Notes: generated by a model not told the origin, from the sequence alone. A stretch of 64,000 bases of DNA from Osedax fenrisi (GCA_964019155.1 OZ025243.1:4601686-4665685), one strand, 5' to 3'. Positions 47,700 to 63,845 are shown, counted from the stretch's first letter. Program-made: numbers and translations.

Positions 47700-50312
47700 A
47701 ATTACATAACATAATAATATTATATTTTAAATCTATAAAACTTAGATTCTAAGATTGATACTATTTACATCTTTTTCTAATATATAAAATACTATATTTT
47801 TGAGTGATTTTAATTTTCATTATGGTTTTTTAATATCCCCTCGTCTTGAATTAAAATCTTGAATTATTTATCGCTTAAACAACATGTCCTATGTAAAACC
47901 CATTACTTAGGAAATACGTTAGACTTAGTTTTAACAAATTCAGATTCAGATATTATATATGGTATACCAATTAAATCAAAATTATTAACTTATGATTTCA
48001 CTATTATCTTTCGATTGAAATTATCGAATACAAAAACGCGCTTTCATTAATTATAGAAACAATAAAACATTGAATATTAATGATTTTTCTAATGAAATTA
48101 TTAATTCACTTTCAAATTGTAATATAAATATTGATTACTTCAATAGTTCTATTCTAAATTTATTAGATATCTATTCATCTATTAGGAGATTTTTATTTAC
48201 AATACATGATAATTGTCCATGGTTTTTGTTTAATAGTGAATTGCATAAAATAAAAAGACATTTACGAAAACTTGAAAACTTATATAAAATTAAACCTTCT
48301 AATGAAACATATACTACATTTGTTAATTATAGGTATTTTTTATAGATCATCTATTCTAATTGCTAACAAAAAGTATTATTATAATACTTTTAGTTCCTTT
48401 GAAAATAATACTAGAAATATTTATTCTTTTATAAACTCCTTAACAAAAACAGAGTCAGTTATATGTCCTACTCTACCTAATTTAATATTATGTTCTAATT
48501 TTTCTATTTTTTTTAGGATAAGGTTTCAAATATCATTTCTAAAATTAAGTTTATAACAAATAATTTGTCTTTTATTCCTTTATGTTATGATATTTTACTT
48601 GGGTGTGGTGTATATTTTGACTCTTTTTCTTCTACTTCTTTCTCTGAAGTGTTAGATCTTATGTTGGCTTTTAAATCTTCTTCTCCTATCGATCCATTAC
48701 CTCTATCTCATTTTCATAAGCTTGAATTTTGTATACTAACTCCATTTATTTTTAATATTATTAATATTTATCTCCTTTCTGGTATTGTAACTTAAGATGA
48801 ATTCATCTTTAAAATATGCAATAATAAAACCTATTATAATGAAACCAGGATTGGATATTGAGTGTTTATCTAATTATAGACAAATATCTCAATTACTTTT
48901 TATAAGTAAAATATTGGAAAGAATAGTTTCCAAGTAATTAATCAATTATCTAAATGCAAATTCATTATTTGATAATAATGTATGACAAAGTGCATATAGG
49001 AAATTGCATAGTTCTGAAACACTTCTTCTTTCTATTCTTGATGATTTTCTTAATAAGCTTAATAATAATTCTAATATACATCTTATTTTATTAGATCTAT
49101 CTGCGGCATTTGATACTATTGATCATTCTATTTTAATTATACTTCTTGAAGATATTGGCATTTTAGGTATTCCTCTAGCTTGGGTTAAATCGTACTTATC
49201 TAAAAGAACATTTTCTATACAAATTGATAACCATTATGCATCTATTTGTAAAATTTATTATGGAATTCCTCCAGGTTTTGTATTAGGGCCATAAATATGT
49301 TCTCTGTATATCTTACATCTTAAAAATATTATAATTAATTTTCCATCTGTAAAATAACAAATTTTTGCTGATAATATTCAATTATATATTGAGCTTCCAG
49401 TAATAGCCAATTCATCTGATAATGTAGCTCTAATTGATTGTATTAATATGGTTACAAATTGGTTTTTACAAAATAGCTTAATGTTGAATATGGATAAAAC
49501 TCATCTTCTAAATATATCTAGAACATCATCAGTTTTTCCTTCTGTCATCATTAATATTATCACAATTGTTCCTTGCAATACAGTTAAAAGCCTTAGTTTT
49601 ATTTTTGATGATAACCTAAATTTCACCGACCAGATAGCTAATGTGTGAAAATCAACTAATTATCAATTATATAAAATACGATCAATAAGGACTTTCTTAC
49701 CTTTTAGAATTTATAAAATGTTAATAGAATCATTAGTTTTGTCAAGTATATATTATTGTTGTTCTCTATATTATGGCATTCCTGCTACTACTACTATATC
49801 CTTAGATAGAATCATTAGGTCATCTATAATAGTTTTAAATCGTGTAAAATTATATGACCATGAATCAGTCAATTATCACTTAGTTAATTCTAAATGGTTA
49901 AATATGTATCAGAGATCTACCTTCAGTTGTTAAGGTACTGAATAATTGTCTTCGAGTTAATTGAATGACATCCTACAATTCAAAGTTTACAAGAGGAATC
50001 TGAGAAACGCGTCTACTCGGTCATTACAAAAGAGGAATTACAAGTTATCGAGATATGGAAAACGTTCTTTCAGTGTAGCTGCAGCCGACCTATGGAATGC
50101 GCTACCTGTAGGATTAAGAACTAATGTCAATTATTTGTATTTTAAATCAAGTTTATTGTTATTAATTCGTAAAAATTAATTTTATTATTTTAACTGATTT
50201 ATATTTGTTTGTGTATTTTGTTATTTTATATTTTTTTTACACAATAGAGAGAATAGTCTAACGTTATTTCTGTGCCTAAATAAATATGCATTCATTCATT
50301 CATGTATTCATA
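47700..50312 (+). pseudogene. Degenerate L2/CR1-like LINE, nearly full RT, (ATTC)n tail
   Basis: In order: endonuclease end (SDFNFHYGF, NTLDLVLTNSDSDI; 47800-47990), linker (HKIKRHLRKLENLYKI), RT (SSETLLLSILDDFLNKL, DLSAAFDTIDHSIL, a degraded GIPPGFVLGP, FADNIQLYIELP near 49370 with the second catalytic Asp as Asn), and C-terminus (RSFSVAAADLWNALPVGLRT). Many frameshifts and stops. It ends 'aaataaatatg' plus (ATTC)n at 50288-50310. Confidence 0.82.
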
Positions 50313-51000
50313 TATATATATATATATATATAGATTATGTAGAAAAAAATAATAATAGTCCAAGTAGTTTGTGATTTATTCAAACTTAAACATGTATAAA
50401 TATTGAATATCTCTCCTATACTACATTTGATACCATAAATATCCCCATAAATATTATCAAAAAGTATGATGGCAATGAATATGAAATTGAAAATGCTCTT
50501 GTAATTTTCCGTCTTGACTACTGTTCGACGAACAGTGTTCGTCCCTAATGTTCTTAGAATCTACTTCCTGCTAAAGCTAATGGTCCATTAAATTGGATTA
50601 TACGTTCATAAATACGTACTACTTACTGCATAAATGACTCTACTAAAACATCTCATCAATCATCTCGTAGGTGAATCGTTCCTTATCTCCCAGAAATCTA
50701 GTAAAACTTCCGTTTATTATTACGGCAACTGTAAAATGGTTTAATTTCTTTGATTTTTTACGTATATTAACTTAGCAAATATTTTAACTTTATACTTTGA
50801 TTACATATTTGCTACATACTTGCTTAAATAAAATAGCAATAAATAATAATAATGTTTAGATATATATATAATATATTATATAATATATATATTATATATA
50901 TATATATATATATATTTATTATATATATATATATATATATATGCATTATATATAATCATGATTATGTACTTTATACTTAGATAATAAAATAATAAATATT

Positions 51001-51002
<2 letters not shown>
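50313..51002. other. AT-rich spacer
   Basis: (AT)n tracts lie around 50865-50942. A possible further LINE scrap at 50480-50700 was not resolved. Confidence 0.35.

Positions 51003-51096
<94 letters not shown>
51003..51096. repeat. (AAT)n microsatellite, about 31 units
   Basis: Pure AAT repeat directly abutting the 5' end of the LINE fragment that follows. Confidence 0.95.
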
Positions 51097-51097
<1 letters not shown>

Positions 51098-52070
51098 TTT
51101 TTATGAATGGTCTAATTCTTGGCAATTAGAAAACGCTGCAAAAAAATCAGCTGCTCTTACATTAGGTAATACTAATAAACCATTGTATACTATAAATAAT
51201 TTTTCAATAGTAAACTGTAGATCGTATCGTGATCTTGGTATCAAATTTGATCCATCATTACATTTCTCTGAACATATTGGTGTGTGCTGTACAAGTGCAT
51301 ATTGTGTTATCAATCGTATATTTCGCTGTTTCATTACTTATAATATGCCAGCTATTAGAAAAGCATATATATCATATGCTAGACCCCACCTTGAATATGC
51401 GTCGACAGTCTGGAATCCGGGATTAGATGCCAGGACATTCAAAGGACTGAAGATAAAACTAGAGAAGGTCCAAACATTCTTTACGAGAAGATTAATCGAG
51501 AGATGCGGTTTACCTTATAAACCTTATAATGAAAGATTAATATACCTAAATCTAGATTCTCTAGAAATCAGAAGAACTAGATTTGATCTTGTTATGGTAT
51601 ATAAGCTATTTAACAGATTGGTATCTATGAATACATCATCTATTATTAATATCAAAAAGACCAACTACAATACCAGAGGCCATTCTCTGCAAATTAGTAT
51701 TAATACATGTAAACTAAATGTAAGAAAAAATCTACTAAATAATCGAATAGCTAACATTTGGAATGGTCTTGATGAACATATTGTATTAGCAAATAGTTTA
51801 TATACCTTTAAAAATCATATTAAAAAAATTATAACTTAATATTTATTTATACATATATATATGTATATATATATAATTTTATAAATTATTAATTGTTTTT
51901 ATCACCGGCACATGTGATACGTTTCTAATTTACTATTGTTATTTTTATATGTGTACTATCTACGTTTTGTTGTCGTTTTGTGAATTTATCACTACATATT
52001 GTTAATTATTACTAAATCGAACTTGAAAAATTCATAATAAATATTCATTCAATTCAATTCAATTCAATTC
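51097..52070 (+). mobile_element. 5'-truncated LINE with intact RT C-terminal frame, (AATTC)n tail
   Basis: The frame is open from the truncation point (YEWSNSWQLENA, one stop near 51127) and then clean to 51839: SYRDLGIKFDPSLHFSEHIG, YARPHLEYASTVWNPG, RRTRFDLVMVYKLFNRL and WNGLDEHIV. It is the same type as the element at 1777-4100 (shared 'SW/TWQLE', 'YRDLGI.F...L.F..HI'). It ends in (AATTC)n and then a 285-nt (AAT)n array. Confidence 0.82.
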
Positions 52071-52356
<286 letters not shown>

Positions 52357-52769
52357 TTTATTAGATGAATTTTAATAAAAAAAATTCTGTTAATTATAAT
52401 AATATTTATATAATATTTTATTCTAAAGGGCTTCAAAATAATATGACTATTTTATGTTTATGTTGCCCATGTCAAATCCTTACTGGAAATGCTTTCTTTT
52501 CTATTTACGTTTGATTTTCTTTATAATTTTCCTTTTCTATTATTGTGTGACTTGTCTTTTTAGTTTTTGTTTTCTTTGTAGTTTTTGTTTTCTTCTCTTA
52601 ATAGTTTTTCTTTTCTTTAATACTTTAATTCTTTTAATATTTCTTATTTTCTTGATAGTTTTTTTTTCTTTAATACTTTAATTCTTTTAATATTTCATAT
52701 TTTCTTGATATCCTTTACAATTTATAATCCGTTTTAAATTGAGTTTTTATAATACTATAATAATAAAAT

Positions 52770-52812
<43 letters not shown>
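52357..52812. other. T-rich low-complexity spacer
   Basis: 'tttgttttctttgtagttt' and 'cttttaatatttc.tattttcttgat' words repeat at 52555-52715, then (AT)n to 52812. The 75-codon frame here is a by-product. Confidence 0.5.
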
Positions 52813-52818
<6 letters not shown>

Positions 52819-53218
52819 ACGGTCGCCGTATAGACGTGGTACTGTAGAAAGAACAACTGTGTTTCTGTTTTAATCAACTTTATTCAGTATCAACCTATAT
52901 AGGATAGTATGTAATAATAATAATAATAACAATAATATAATAATAATAGTTTACCGTGTATGCGGGTTCGTCGATTATATATTCTAGTTAATAAATAAAT
53001 GACACTATACGTTTTGTGTCCAAAATCATACTGAAACAAATAACATAAACGCGGATCACTATTTAGTGAACGCGTTCCACTCCAGTGCATCGGATAGTGG
53101 CAGTGTATTTATAGAATACCGATTGCGCTATAGCGTTATTGTAGCTATAGCTACAATATACATTCGCAGTCGAGGCGCTCTTATACAATATAAATCTATC
53201 ATGACTCACTCTATAACA
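52813..53218 (-). repeat. 3' LTR of the gypsy element
   Basis: 406 bp bounded by TGTT...AACA. On the minus strand it starts TGTTATAGAGTGAGTCATG and ends GGCGACCGTACAACA. Its first 62 nt recur at 54546-54607 with one difference, identifying it as an LTR. Confidence 0.85.
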
Positions 53219-53314
53219 TCCACCCCTACTCCAAAAAAAAATGTTGCCCCAACATTTTCATACTGCCCTACTTAAATGTCACCTTTCTCAAATTCCTTCG
53301 ATTCTCAACCCTTT

Positions 53315-54175
53315 TTAACCCCCTCTCATTATCATATATGCAGACGTATCTCTTACTTTACCTTCTACCGTCCAACTTACATCGCCCCAAATATTCGCTA
53401 ATTTCCGCCTGCCTAATACTCTATTTTTTATTAATACCTCACACCCAACTTCGAGATCATCACTCGATTCCTCCTTACCTCTATTAGTTTCCCCTAGTAA
53501 TTTGAGAACCCGCCGGTTAATTTCACCCATCTTTTTACTAGTCTCCCTAACCAATCACTTTCTACATTTCTCCTACTTAAACCCATTTGTGTGTCTACAG
53601 GTAGATTTTCCTCCCGGCCAAACATCAGAAAGAATGGTGAAAACCCTGTGGTTTTATGCGGAGTGCAGTTATAAGCATGAATTAATTTCGGTAGATGTAT
53701 TGGCCATTGACTTTTGTCCTCGCTACAAAGAGTCCTTAACATAGTAATTATTGACCTATTCATTCGCTCGCATTGACCATTACCCTCCGGATGATAGGGA
53801 CTTGTCCTACTCTGTCTTATACCAAATAATTTGCAAATCTCTAGAACTACTTCTGATTGGAAATTCCTCCCCTGGTCCGTATGTATCCTTAATGGGATCC
53901 CATAGCAGAAAATCCAATCGTTCATCAATATCTTTGCTACTGTTACGGCCAATTGGTTCCTAGTGGGTACTGCCTTTGCTAATTTTGTATATGCGTCGGT
54001 AATAACCAAGACGCTATCCCTTCCATCTGAAGCCTTATCTAATCCCACAAAATCTAGAAATACTAATTCTAGAGGTCTAGATGCCACTAGTGATCCCATC
54101 TCTACTCTAGGTATTCTACCTTGCTTCGATATCTGACATACTTCACACTTTAGTATATACTCCTTTACATCTTTA
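53315..54175 (-). pseudogene. Ty3/gypsy integrase, frameshifted
   Basis: The zinc-finger end (KCEVCQISKQGR, 54120-54165) is in frame with the core at 53494-54099: FLDFVG (catalytic Asp), IHTDQGRNF (Asp) and YHPEGNGQCERMN (Glu), i.e. the D,D,E triad, then AYNCTPHKTTGFSPFFLMFG. The C-terminal domain continues in another frame (53315-53554; GCEVLIKNRVLGRRKL), so a frameshift lies near 53550. The first His residues of the zinc finger are lost at the deletion joint. Confidence 0.88.
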
Positions 54176-54177
54176 TA

Positions 54178-54540
54178 TCTACCTTTCCATGTATATCTAG
54201 ACCCTTATCACATTCAACTACTAATTGATTACTACCTAATTCCCAGTTACTATACTCGATCATTGTAAGAATAGTCATCCCTAATATACATACACCGTCT
54301 GTTTTCGTAACTACCAATCCTACTCCTTTTAATACCTTTCCCCATAGCTCTATATCTACCATGACATTGCCATAATTATGTACTCCCATGCCATTAGCTG
54401 CCTTTAACCTTAGCTGTGGGGATTCTATTACCTCCAGCCCTAACTCCTTAACTATTCTATATGGAATTATTGATACCTGACTTCCCGTGTCAACTAAAAA
54501 TGGTACTACCCTCACTCTCATCCCTACACTAATCTTAACC
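54178..54540 (-). pseudogene. Ty3/gypsy aspartic protease
   Basis: Frame 54165-54521 on the minus strand with FLVDTGSQVSIIP (active-site DTG), a middle LRLKAANG motif and a GVCILGMTIL block near the C-terminus, the three landmarks of retroelement proteases. It breaks off at about 54180 where integrase sequence starts in a different frame. It is preceded directly by the LTR scrap without gag. Confidence 0.85.
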
Positions 54541-54603
54541 TCTGCTATACATTCGCAGTCGAGGCGCTCTTATACAATATAAATCTACCATGACTCACTC
54601 TAT

Positions 54604-54607
<4 letters not shown>

Positions 54608-54659
<52 letters not shown>

Positions 54660-54800
54660 CATTAATACATGAATGTTTCAATTTTTCACATATAAATAAA
54701 TTTAATTTATTGATAATTTATTGATTCAATGAGTATATTTTTAGTTTTTTTTTATATTTTTGATATTATTAGGTAGGTTATTCAATAGTTTAGGTCCGGT
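54608..54800 (-). mobile_element. (AT)n plus LINE 3' scrap
   Basis: After (AT)n (54607-54646), the plus strand at 54765-54800 ('aggtaggttattcaatagtttaggtcc') resembles 57775-57810 ('agggaggttattccataattttggggc'), the C-terminal coding part of the minus-strand LINE there. Confidence 0.45.
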
Positions 54801-55896
54801 TATTAATATCCAATACACTACTAGGACGTCTTAAACAATGCATACTTCCAGATACTTCTATATTAGATAATATTAATAACTTTGATGTTTTCTTTACTAC
54901 TAAAATAAATAACATCATTAAATCACTTCCTTCTACTTTATTATATGAACCAACCATCCCTCCATATTCTCTTTCAACACTGAATATAACATCTACTTCG
55001 CTGATTGAAAGCTTCTTCTTTCTGTGAAATCAACATGTTCCCTTGATCCCATTCCTGTAAACCTCTTACACAAACTGTTGACTCATATTGTTATATACTA
55101 AAGGATATAATTGACCATATCTGGCTCAGTACCTTCTTGTGTGAAGATAGCGAAAATTTATCCTACTATTAAAAAAACTGACCTTGATAATCATTATTTA
55201 TGAGCTAGCAGCCGATATCGCACCTCTCATATATTTCTAAAGTACTTGAAAGAGTTGTATCAATTCAACTCAATGACTATATACTGAGGAATAAAATCCT
55301 TAATAAATTTCAACGTACTTATACCAAAAAGAAGAATACCAAAACAGTACTTGTCTACATAGTTAATTCCCTTCAGAGTACATCCTCTAACAAATACAGC
55401 TCGGTGATCATACTATTAGACCTTTGAGCAGCATTTGACACAGCTAGATCATATATGATGTACTATAGTATACTATACTTTTATAAAGTATACTTTAATT
55501 TTGAGACTTCAGTCAATAGGTACAAAGGTCAAATGGAACCGCTCTTGAATGATTCAAATCATATCTTCTAAATAGATCTTTTTCTATTCAGATTGATTCT
55601 CTGACATCTACACTCCGCTAATCCATTATGGTGTACAACAGGGATTATTATCGGACCAATTCTCATTAATATATACATGATCCCAATATAATACATGTTT
55701 AATAAATATCGAAACATTGGCTACCATGCCTATTCAGATGACCGTCACGTATATATGATTTTAAAGGACCATCTTAAAGATATACCTATACTTAACAAAT
55801 GCCTTGGATATATACGGAAATGGCTAAACTCAAACTCTCTCTCACTTAATAGCTCAAAAACCATTGCACTTACACTATCAAATAATTCCTCTAATC

Positions 55897-55934
<38 letters not shown>

Positions 55935-56708
55935 TAATGACTATATACTTTACTCAAAATCAGCCCTTAATCTTGGAATTATATTAGACACTTCATTAAC
56001 TTTTACTCATCAGATCTCCAATATAACTTAATCTGTAAATGTTATGTCTGACACTATAACATTTATCAGACCTTCAATATCCACAGATATTACAAAACTT
56101 CTCGTAACATCCTTTATTCTACCTAAATTAGATTACTGAAATTCAATTATTAATGGAATACCGGAATATTTCATAAACTACAACTTTTACAAAATTCAGT
56201 TGTCCGACTCATATATAATATAACTACATTTTCTAGAATTCATATATCACCTTACATGAAAATATTACACTGGCTACCAATTAAATACAGAATAATCTAT
56301 AAAATATGTATGCTAATCCACTATGCCTGTCATCACAGCCAACATGATTACATACATACTATACTCACTCCTTATACATCATCCCGTCCAATACGACTTT
56401 GGCTTAAGTATACTTTAATTGTCCCAGATGTGCATACGTTATCTATAAAACAAAATAGAGCATTCTCAATCTATGCACCTATAGCCTGGAATAAACGTCC
56501 TTATACCATTCGTTAAATTTCATCAACTGTGTTATTCAAAAATAAGCTTAAGACATTTCTTTTTTCTTTGTCTTACCCTAATACCAATTAATCAACATTT
56601 AACACGGCCGGAAATATCTGATGAAGTTGATGGCCGTACCTAAAACATTAGGTTGCAGGTTACAGGTTATAGTAGTAGTAGTGGTAGTAGTAGTAATAGT
56701 AATATTAA
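54801..56708 (+). pseudogene. Degenerate L2-like LINE, tail runs into (AGT)n
   Basis: RT pieces: 'LLSVKSTCSLDPIP' near 55000-55060, 'FHTYADD'-like YSDD at 55732-55745 (HAYSDDRHVYMILK), IRKWLNSNSLSLNSSKT, then MKILHWLPIKYRIIYKI and AFSIYAPIAWNKRPYTIR (56256-56516). The 3' end is 'acacggccgg...gatggccgtacc...cattaggttgcaggttacaggttatag'. It is the same family as 57620-58650. Multiple stops and an internal (AT)n at 55896-55930. Confidence 0.78.
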
Positions 56709-58876
<2,168 letters not shown>

Positions 58877-58963
58877 TAACTATTTCTAAATGTATACCAT
58901 ATGTATACGTATGAAATGTAAAGAAATAATATTGGTTTATACATTTTATTAATCAGACAATGT

Positions 58964-59284
58964 TTAATTTCTACACTTAGCACACGTTTCCTCTAACTTA
59001 TGTTTCACTGCACATTCTGTAACTTTTCCGTATAGTGATTTGTAAGCCATGCCTGCATATCTGACATTAGAGTTAGCCACGCATTTCATGTAGTCGACGA
59101 ATTCACACTTTCGCATTCCTTTGGTGTTCGCGCGCAGTTGATCTGCGGTGTTGACGCCCGCCTTCTTTAGGCGACAGCCAATCACAGACGAGATACCACC
59201 GACTGTTTCAACGCATTTGTCTTCGGCACACTCGTCTTGTTTGAAACACGCGATCTTTATTGTGAGAGGTATTCGTTTCACCAT
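58964..59284 (-). CDS. Cysteine-rich 106-residue protein, left copy
   Basis: Intronless frame from ATG 59284 (context AAACATGG) with nine cysteines at 13, 19, 24, 37, 60, 68, 91, 101 and 104, many basic residues, and no signal peptide or membrane segment visible. C91-x9-C101 and the paired spacing recall helical-hairpin Cys proteins, but I do not recognise the family. A polyadenylation signal AATAAA lies shortly after the stop (58945-58950 on the plus strand as tttatt). The protein is identical to the right copy. Head-to-head with it, 293 bp between start codons; TATA-like sequence at about 59368-59378 (minus). Confidence 0.82.
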   Translation of the reverse strand: MVKRIPLTIKIACFKQDECAEDKCVETVGGISSVIGCRLKKAGVNTADQLRANTKGMRKCEFVDYMKCVANSNVRYAGMAYKSLYGKVTECAVKHKLEETCAKCRN

Positions 59285-59577
59285 GTTTAGTTGTTCGGTT
59301 TGCAGGTTGGTTTTCCTGTTGCTGCTTTGGTGTTTTGCGGATTAATGATTATAAAACTTTGTAGTTTATATAATGTTATTACTTTCTTTTAATTAATTAA
59401 TTAATTTAATTAGTAATTAAAATTGAACATTTGTATTTTATTAATTTTAAAATGTTTTAATAAATATTAATTAATATTATTACTATAATGTAATTTATTC
59501 TATAAATATAAATCATTAATCAGCAAAACACCAGTAGCAGCAACAGGAAAACCAACCTGCAAACCGAACAACTAAAC
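59285..59577. promoter_or_regulatory. Putative bidirectional promoter between the two cysteine-rich genes
   Basis: 293 bp separate the two start codons. The outer parts are mirrored 5' UTRs (caaccggaa..., aaaccaacctgcaaaccg) and the centre (59351-59510) is unique and A+T-rich, with tataaata at 59501-59508 for the right gene and tatataaa-type sequence on the minus strand near 59370 for the left. Confidence 0.5.
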
Positions 59578-59898
59578 ATGGTGAAACGAATTCCTCTAAC
59601 AATAAAGATCGCGTGCTTCAAACAAGACGAGTGTGCCGAAGACAAATGCGTTGAAACAGTCGGTGGTATCTCGTCTGTGATTGGCTGTCGTCTAAAGAAG
59701 GCGGGCGTCAACACAGCAGATCAACTGCGCGCGAACACTAAAGGAATGCGAAAGTGTGAATTCGTCGACTACATGAAATGCGTGGCTAACTCTAATGTCA
59801 GATATGCAGGCATGGCTTACAAATCACTATACGGAAAAGTTACAGAATGTGCAGTGAAACATAAGTTAGAGGAAACGTGTGCTAAGTGTAGAAATTAA
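59578..59898 (+). CDS. Cysteine-rich 106-residue protein, right copy
   Basis: Same protein as the left copy. The coding DNA differs at six positions, all third-codon and synonymous (Ile, Leu, Cys, Arg, Thr, Thr). Such a pattern indicates both copies were kept under selection, or conversion followed by a few silent changes. AATAAA at 59912-59917 follows the stop at 59896-59898. It is intronless, with 5' and 3' flanks shared with the left copy out to the trinucleotide arrays. Function unknown. With no secretion signal, a secreted role would need an unseen upstream exon. Confidence 0.85.
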   Translation: MVKRIPLTIKIACFKQDECAEDKCVETVGGISSVIGCRLKKAGVNTADQLRANTKGMRKCEFVDYMKCVANSNVRYAGMAYKSLYGKVTECAVKHKLEETCAKCRN

Positions 59899-59985
59899 AC
59901 ATTGTCTGATTAATAAAATGTATAAACCAATATTATTTCTTTACATTTCATACGTATACATATGGGATAAATTTATAAATAATTA

Positions 59986-61059
<1,074 letters not shown>

Positions 61060-61081
61060 AACCTGTAACCTGTAACCTAAT

Positions 61082-61157
61082 GTATAAGATAAATGTTTAT
61101 CATTGTGTGTGTATGTGCCTGATAAACTTACAGTATCATCACCAGTCTCAATATCAT

Positions 61158-61204
<47 letters not shown>

Positions 61205-61511
61205 GCTTAAATCATATAAGTATAACAAATACTTATGTGCCTTAAATGGGCTCTTTTTATTATATTTACAAATCATTTTTTATTATATATATTATTCAAA
61301 CTGTTTGTTTTAAAAATAAATTCATTACATTTATGAGTGTGAGTAAAAAAAAATATATAAAATAATATATAAACTATTGATTAATATTAATTAATGGAAT
61401 GAAATAGTAATGTTGGATAGTAATACCACTATATAAATGAGCTAAATATCGTAATATTAATGACAATATTTAAACATTTAGAATTTTAGTATTAAAGTAT
61501 CTACATAAACG

Positions 61512-61563
<52 letters not shown>

Positions 61564-61805
61564 GGTACTCTATAGGGTCGTCAATTAATAAAAGAAATGA
61601 AGCCATAGAGATGTAGTATAATTCTTAATCCACGTGTAATACATATTTTTATTTTCCCCTAGTTAAGCGTGATACTTAAACTTTTAGAACTTAAGTTAAT
61701 TAACAAATTATGAAAACTGGTCAACTATTACTATTAAAAACGGCTGGGACTCAAAGGATTAACTCTACCGGTGACTATATAATACTATACTCTTCTACAT
61801 AAACC

Positions 61806-61863
<58 letters not shown>

Positions 61864-62069
61864 ACCATGGTTAACCTGGTGAATAGATACTAATGAGAGG
61901 TTATGGATACATCTAAATACTTTCCCACTTCGTTAAACTATATCGCTTTTTTTTAAATTATTCTAAAACAGATTTTATTTAAATATGATTGCGTATTTAC
62001 AAATTATATATTCGTTGTTGTGTACGCACATATATACTTGTATATTATATAAATACACGAACAAGTAGT
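61082..62069. other. AT-rich spacer
   Basis: Long (AT)n arrays lie at 61159-61201, 61515-61560 and 61815-61859. No gene or transposon was recognised. Confidence 0.45.
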
Positions 62070-62169
62070 ATGGCAATAGTTTATTTATTAATTACTATGG
62101 GACTGTTTAAAATAATAAACTATTTTATACCCGAATGTTTTCGTTTTACGATATTACCATGGATACTAG
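62070..62169 (+). CDS. Possible signal-peptide first exon, unknown gene (plus strand)
   Basis: ATG at 62070: MAIVYLLITMGLFKIINYF, then IPECFRFTILPWIL, and a phase-1 donor TAG|GTAAATG. It is hydrophobic throughout. No continuation was identified downstream. It could be a chance frame. Confidence 0.35.
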
Positions 62170-62170
62170 G

Positions 62171-62886
62171 TAAATGCTATATTATATATGTAAGAAGTAT
62201 CATTTGTACAAATAGTATACTACGTTTCCATTTAAGGAATAAAACATAATAACACTATAATAGAAGTTTCATTCTAATAATATATCATTATATAATATGT
62301 TATAAATATAGAATAATTAATTTAAGATTTATTTTATTTTGTTCGAAAAATTTTAATTTTCTAATTTTTGTTATAAAGTAAATAATAAATATATTTAATT
62401 ATAATAATCCGTATTTTGCTGAAATTAATATTTAACTTTAATAAACAACATAAACTGAATACATGTACGTATACCTACAATAACCTATATATTATTACAT
62501 ATTACAATATAATGTATAATTAATAACTGTAAACTATATGATATAAATAACTTTTAATATGTAAATATTAATTAACAGGTTTTAAAACTATAAGTAAATA
62601 ATCATTTAAGAGTAATATTTATTTTGCGATAAATCATATCTCTAATATTATAAGTCTGATATTATACATAATATATATTTACTAAAAAGAAAGCAGTTAA
62701 TACACTGTTACGCAATACATTATAATCATTATTACGTAACATCCGGTGATTGGCAGTTATTGTTAGCTCATCGATATATTAGTGATGTGTATGTTACTTA
62801 CGCTAATAATGTGAGAAATGACTGAGGTTGAAATAATAGTCGCTTTATTTGTAGTCGTTATACTATTTAGATCCTAGGATGTACCA

Positions 62887-62922
<36 letters not shown>

Positions 62923-63025
62923 CGAAGTCCTGTTTTCATAAATTATTATGTTATTTAACATGGAATAAATATTTTGAAAAGTTAGCTTATTTTAGTTATT
63001 CTAGTTTAGTACATCGGCATTATAG

Positions 63026-63109
<84 letters not shown>

Positions 63110-63132
63110 GCACATCATACATCACGCAGAAA
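62171..63132. other. AT-rich spacer
   Basis: (AT)n arrays lie at 62889-62920 and 63027-63102; no exon was recognised. The immediate upstream sequence of the next exon (tacatcacgcagaaa) is its likely 5' UTR. Confidence 0.4.
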
Positions 63133-63244
63133 ATGAAGCTCTACATATTAGCATATCTATGTTCGATGACTGCGGTGCAATGCGGATGGCTGTTCGAAAG
63201 CAGCTGGTCAGATGATACCGTCTTCAAGTTATCCAAGAAACAGA
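63133..63244 (+). CDS. Signal-peptide first exon of a secreted protein gene running off the right edge
   Basis: ATG at 63133 in good context (GAAAATGA): MKLYILAYLCSMTAVQCGW is a signal peptide with cleavage likely near VQC, then LFESSWSDDTVFKLSKKQ, and donor CAGA|GTTAGT in phase 1. G+C content rises sharply over the exon. No further exon was seen before 64000. It is similar in layout to the exon at 45720-45828. Confidence 0.68.
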
Positions 63245-63410
63245 GTTAGTCACTATAGCGATTAGTCACCAGCTATTAGTCATTAGCCATTAGTCACTAA
63301 TCATTAGTCACTAGGCGATATTGCTTTTAGAGTACGAGTATAAAACTATACTATACTATATAACTATAGTTATTATCTATTATAACTTTATTTATTATCT
63401 AGGATTTATA

Positions 63411-63486
<76 letters not shown>

Positions 63487-63792
63487 CCTATAGGTATAGG
63501 TGCACTTAGTAGTCACGCATGATTAATTCTGTATACCATTACAGCGATAACCTATACAAATAAATTAATTAACATTTTTAATATTACAATAAATTAATAT
63601 ATATATATATGTATACGTGTATTTATACATACTATTTGTTTATTTAGGAGTATGGTAATCTTCTATAATATGTGAATTAGTTTACATTTATAAATATTAT
63701 AGCATATAATACATAAATATCATGATTACATATGCATTTAATTATAATTAGCAGTATAGATTTTGATATTAATTAAATAAATTATATATTTA

Positions 63793-63845
<53 letters not shown>

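Larger units (their letters stand above)
52813..54607 (-). mobile_element. Collapsed Ty3/gypsy LTR retrotransposon (PR joined to IN)
   Basis: Minus orientation: 62-bp remnant of the 5' LTR (54546-54607), protease, integrase, polypurine tract (GGAGTAGGGGTGGA next to 53219), then a full 3' LTR (52813-53218). Gag, reverse transcriptase and RNase H are missing. The element sits inside (AT)n, with TATAT on both sides as a possible target duplication. Confidence 0.88.

Noticed and set aside
53502..53963. Plus-strand frames over the integrase
   Set aside because: They are antisense to the recognised D,D,E integrase core.
59148..59345. Frames antisense to the cysteine-rich genes with a hydrophobic C-terminus
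   Set aside because: They are shadows. The sense frame shows only synonymous differences between copies, so it is the coding one.
58964..59898. Calling the cysteine-rich protein a toxin or a mitochondrial CHCH protein
   Set aside because: There is no signal peptide, and the cysteine spacing does not clearly match either class. It is left as unknown.
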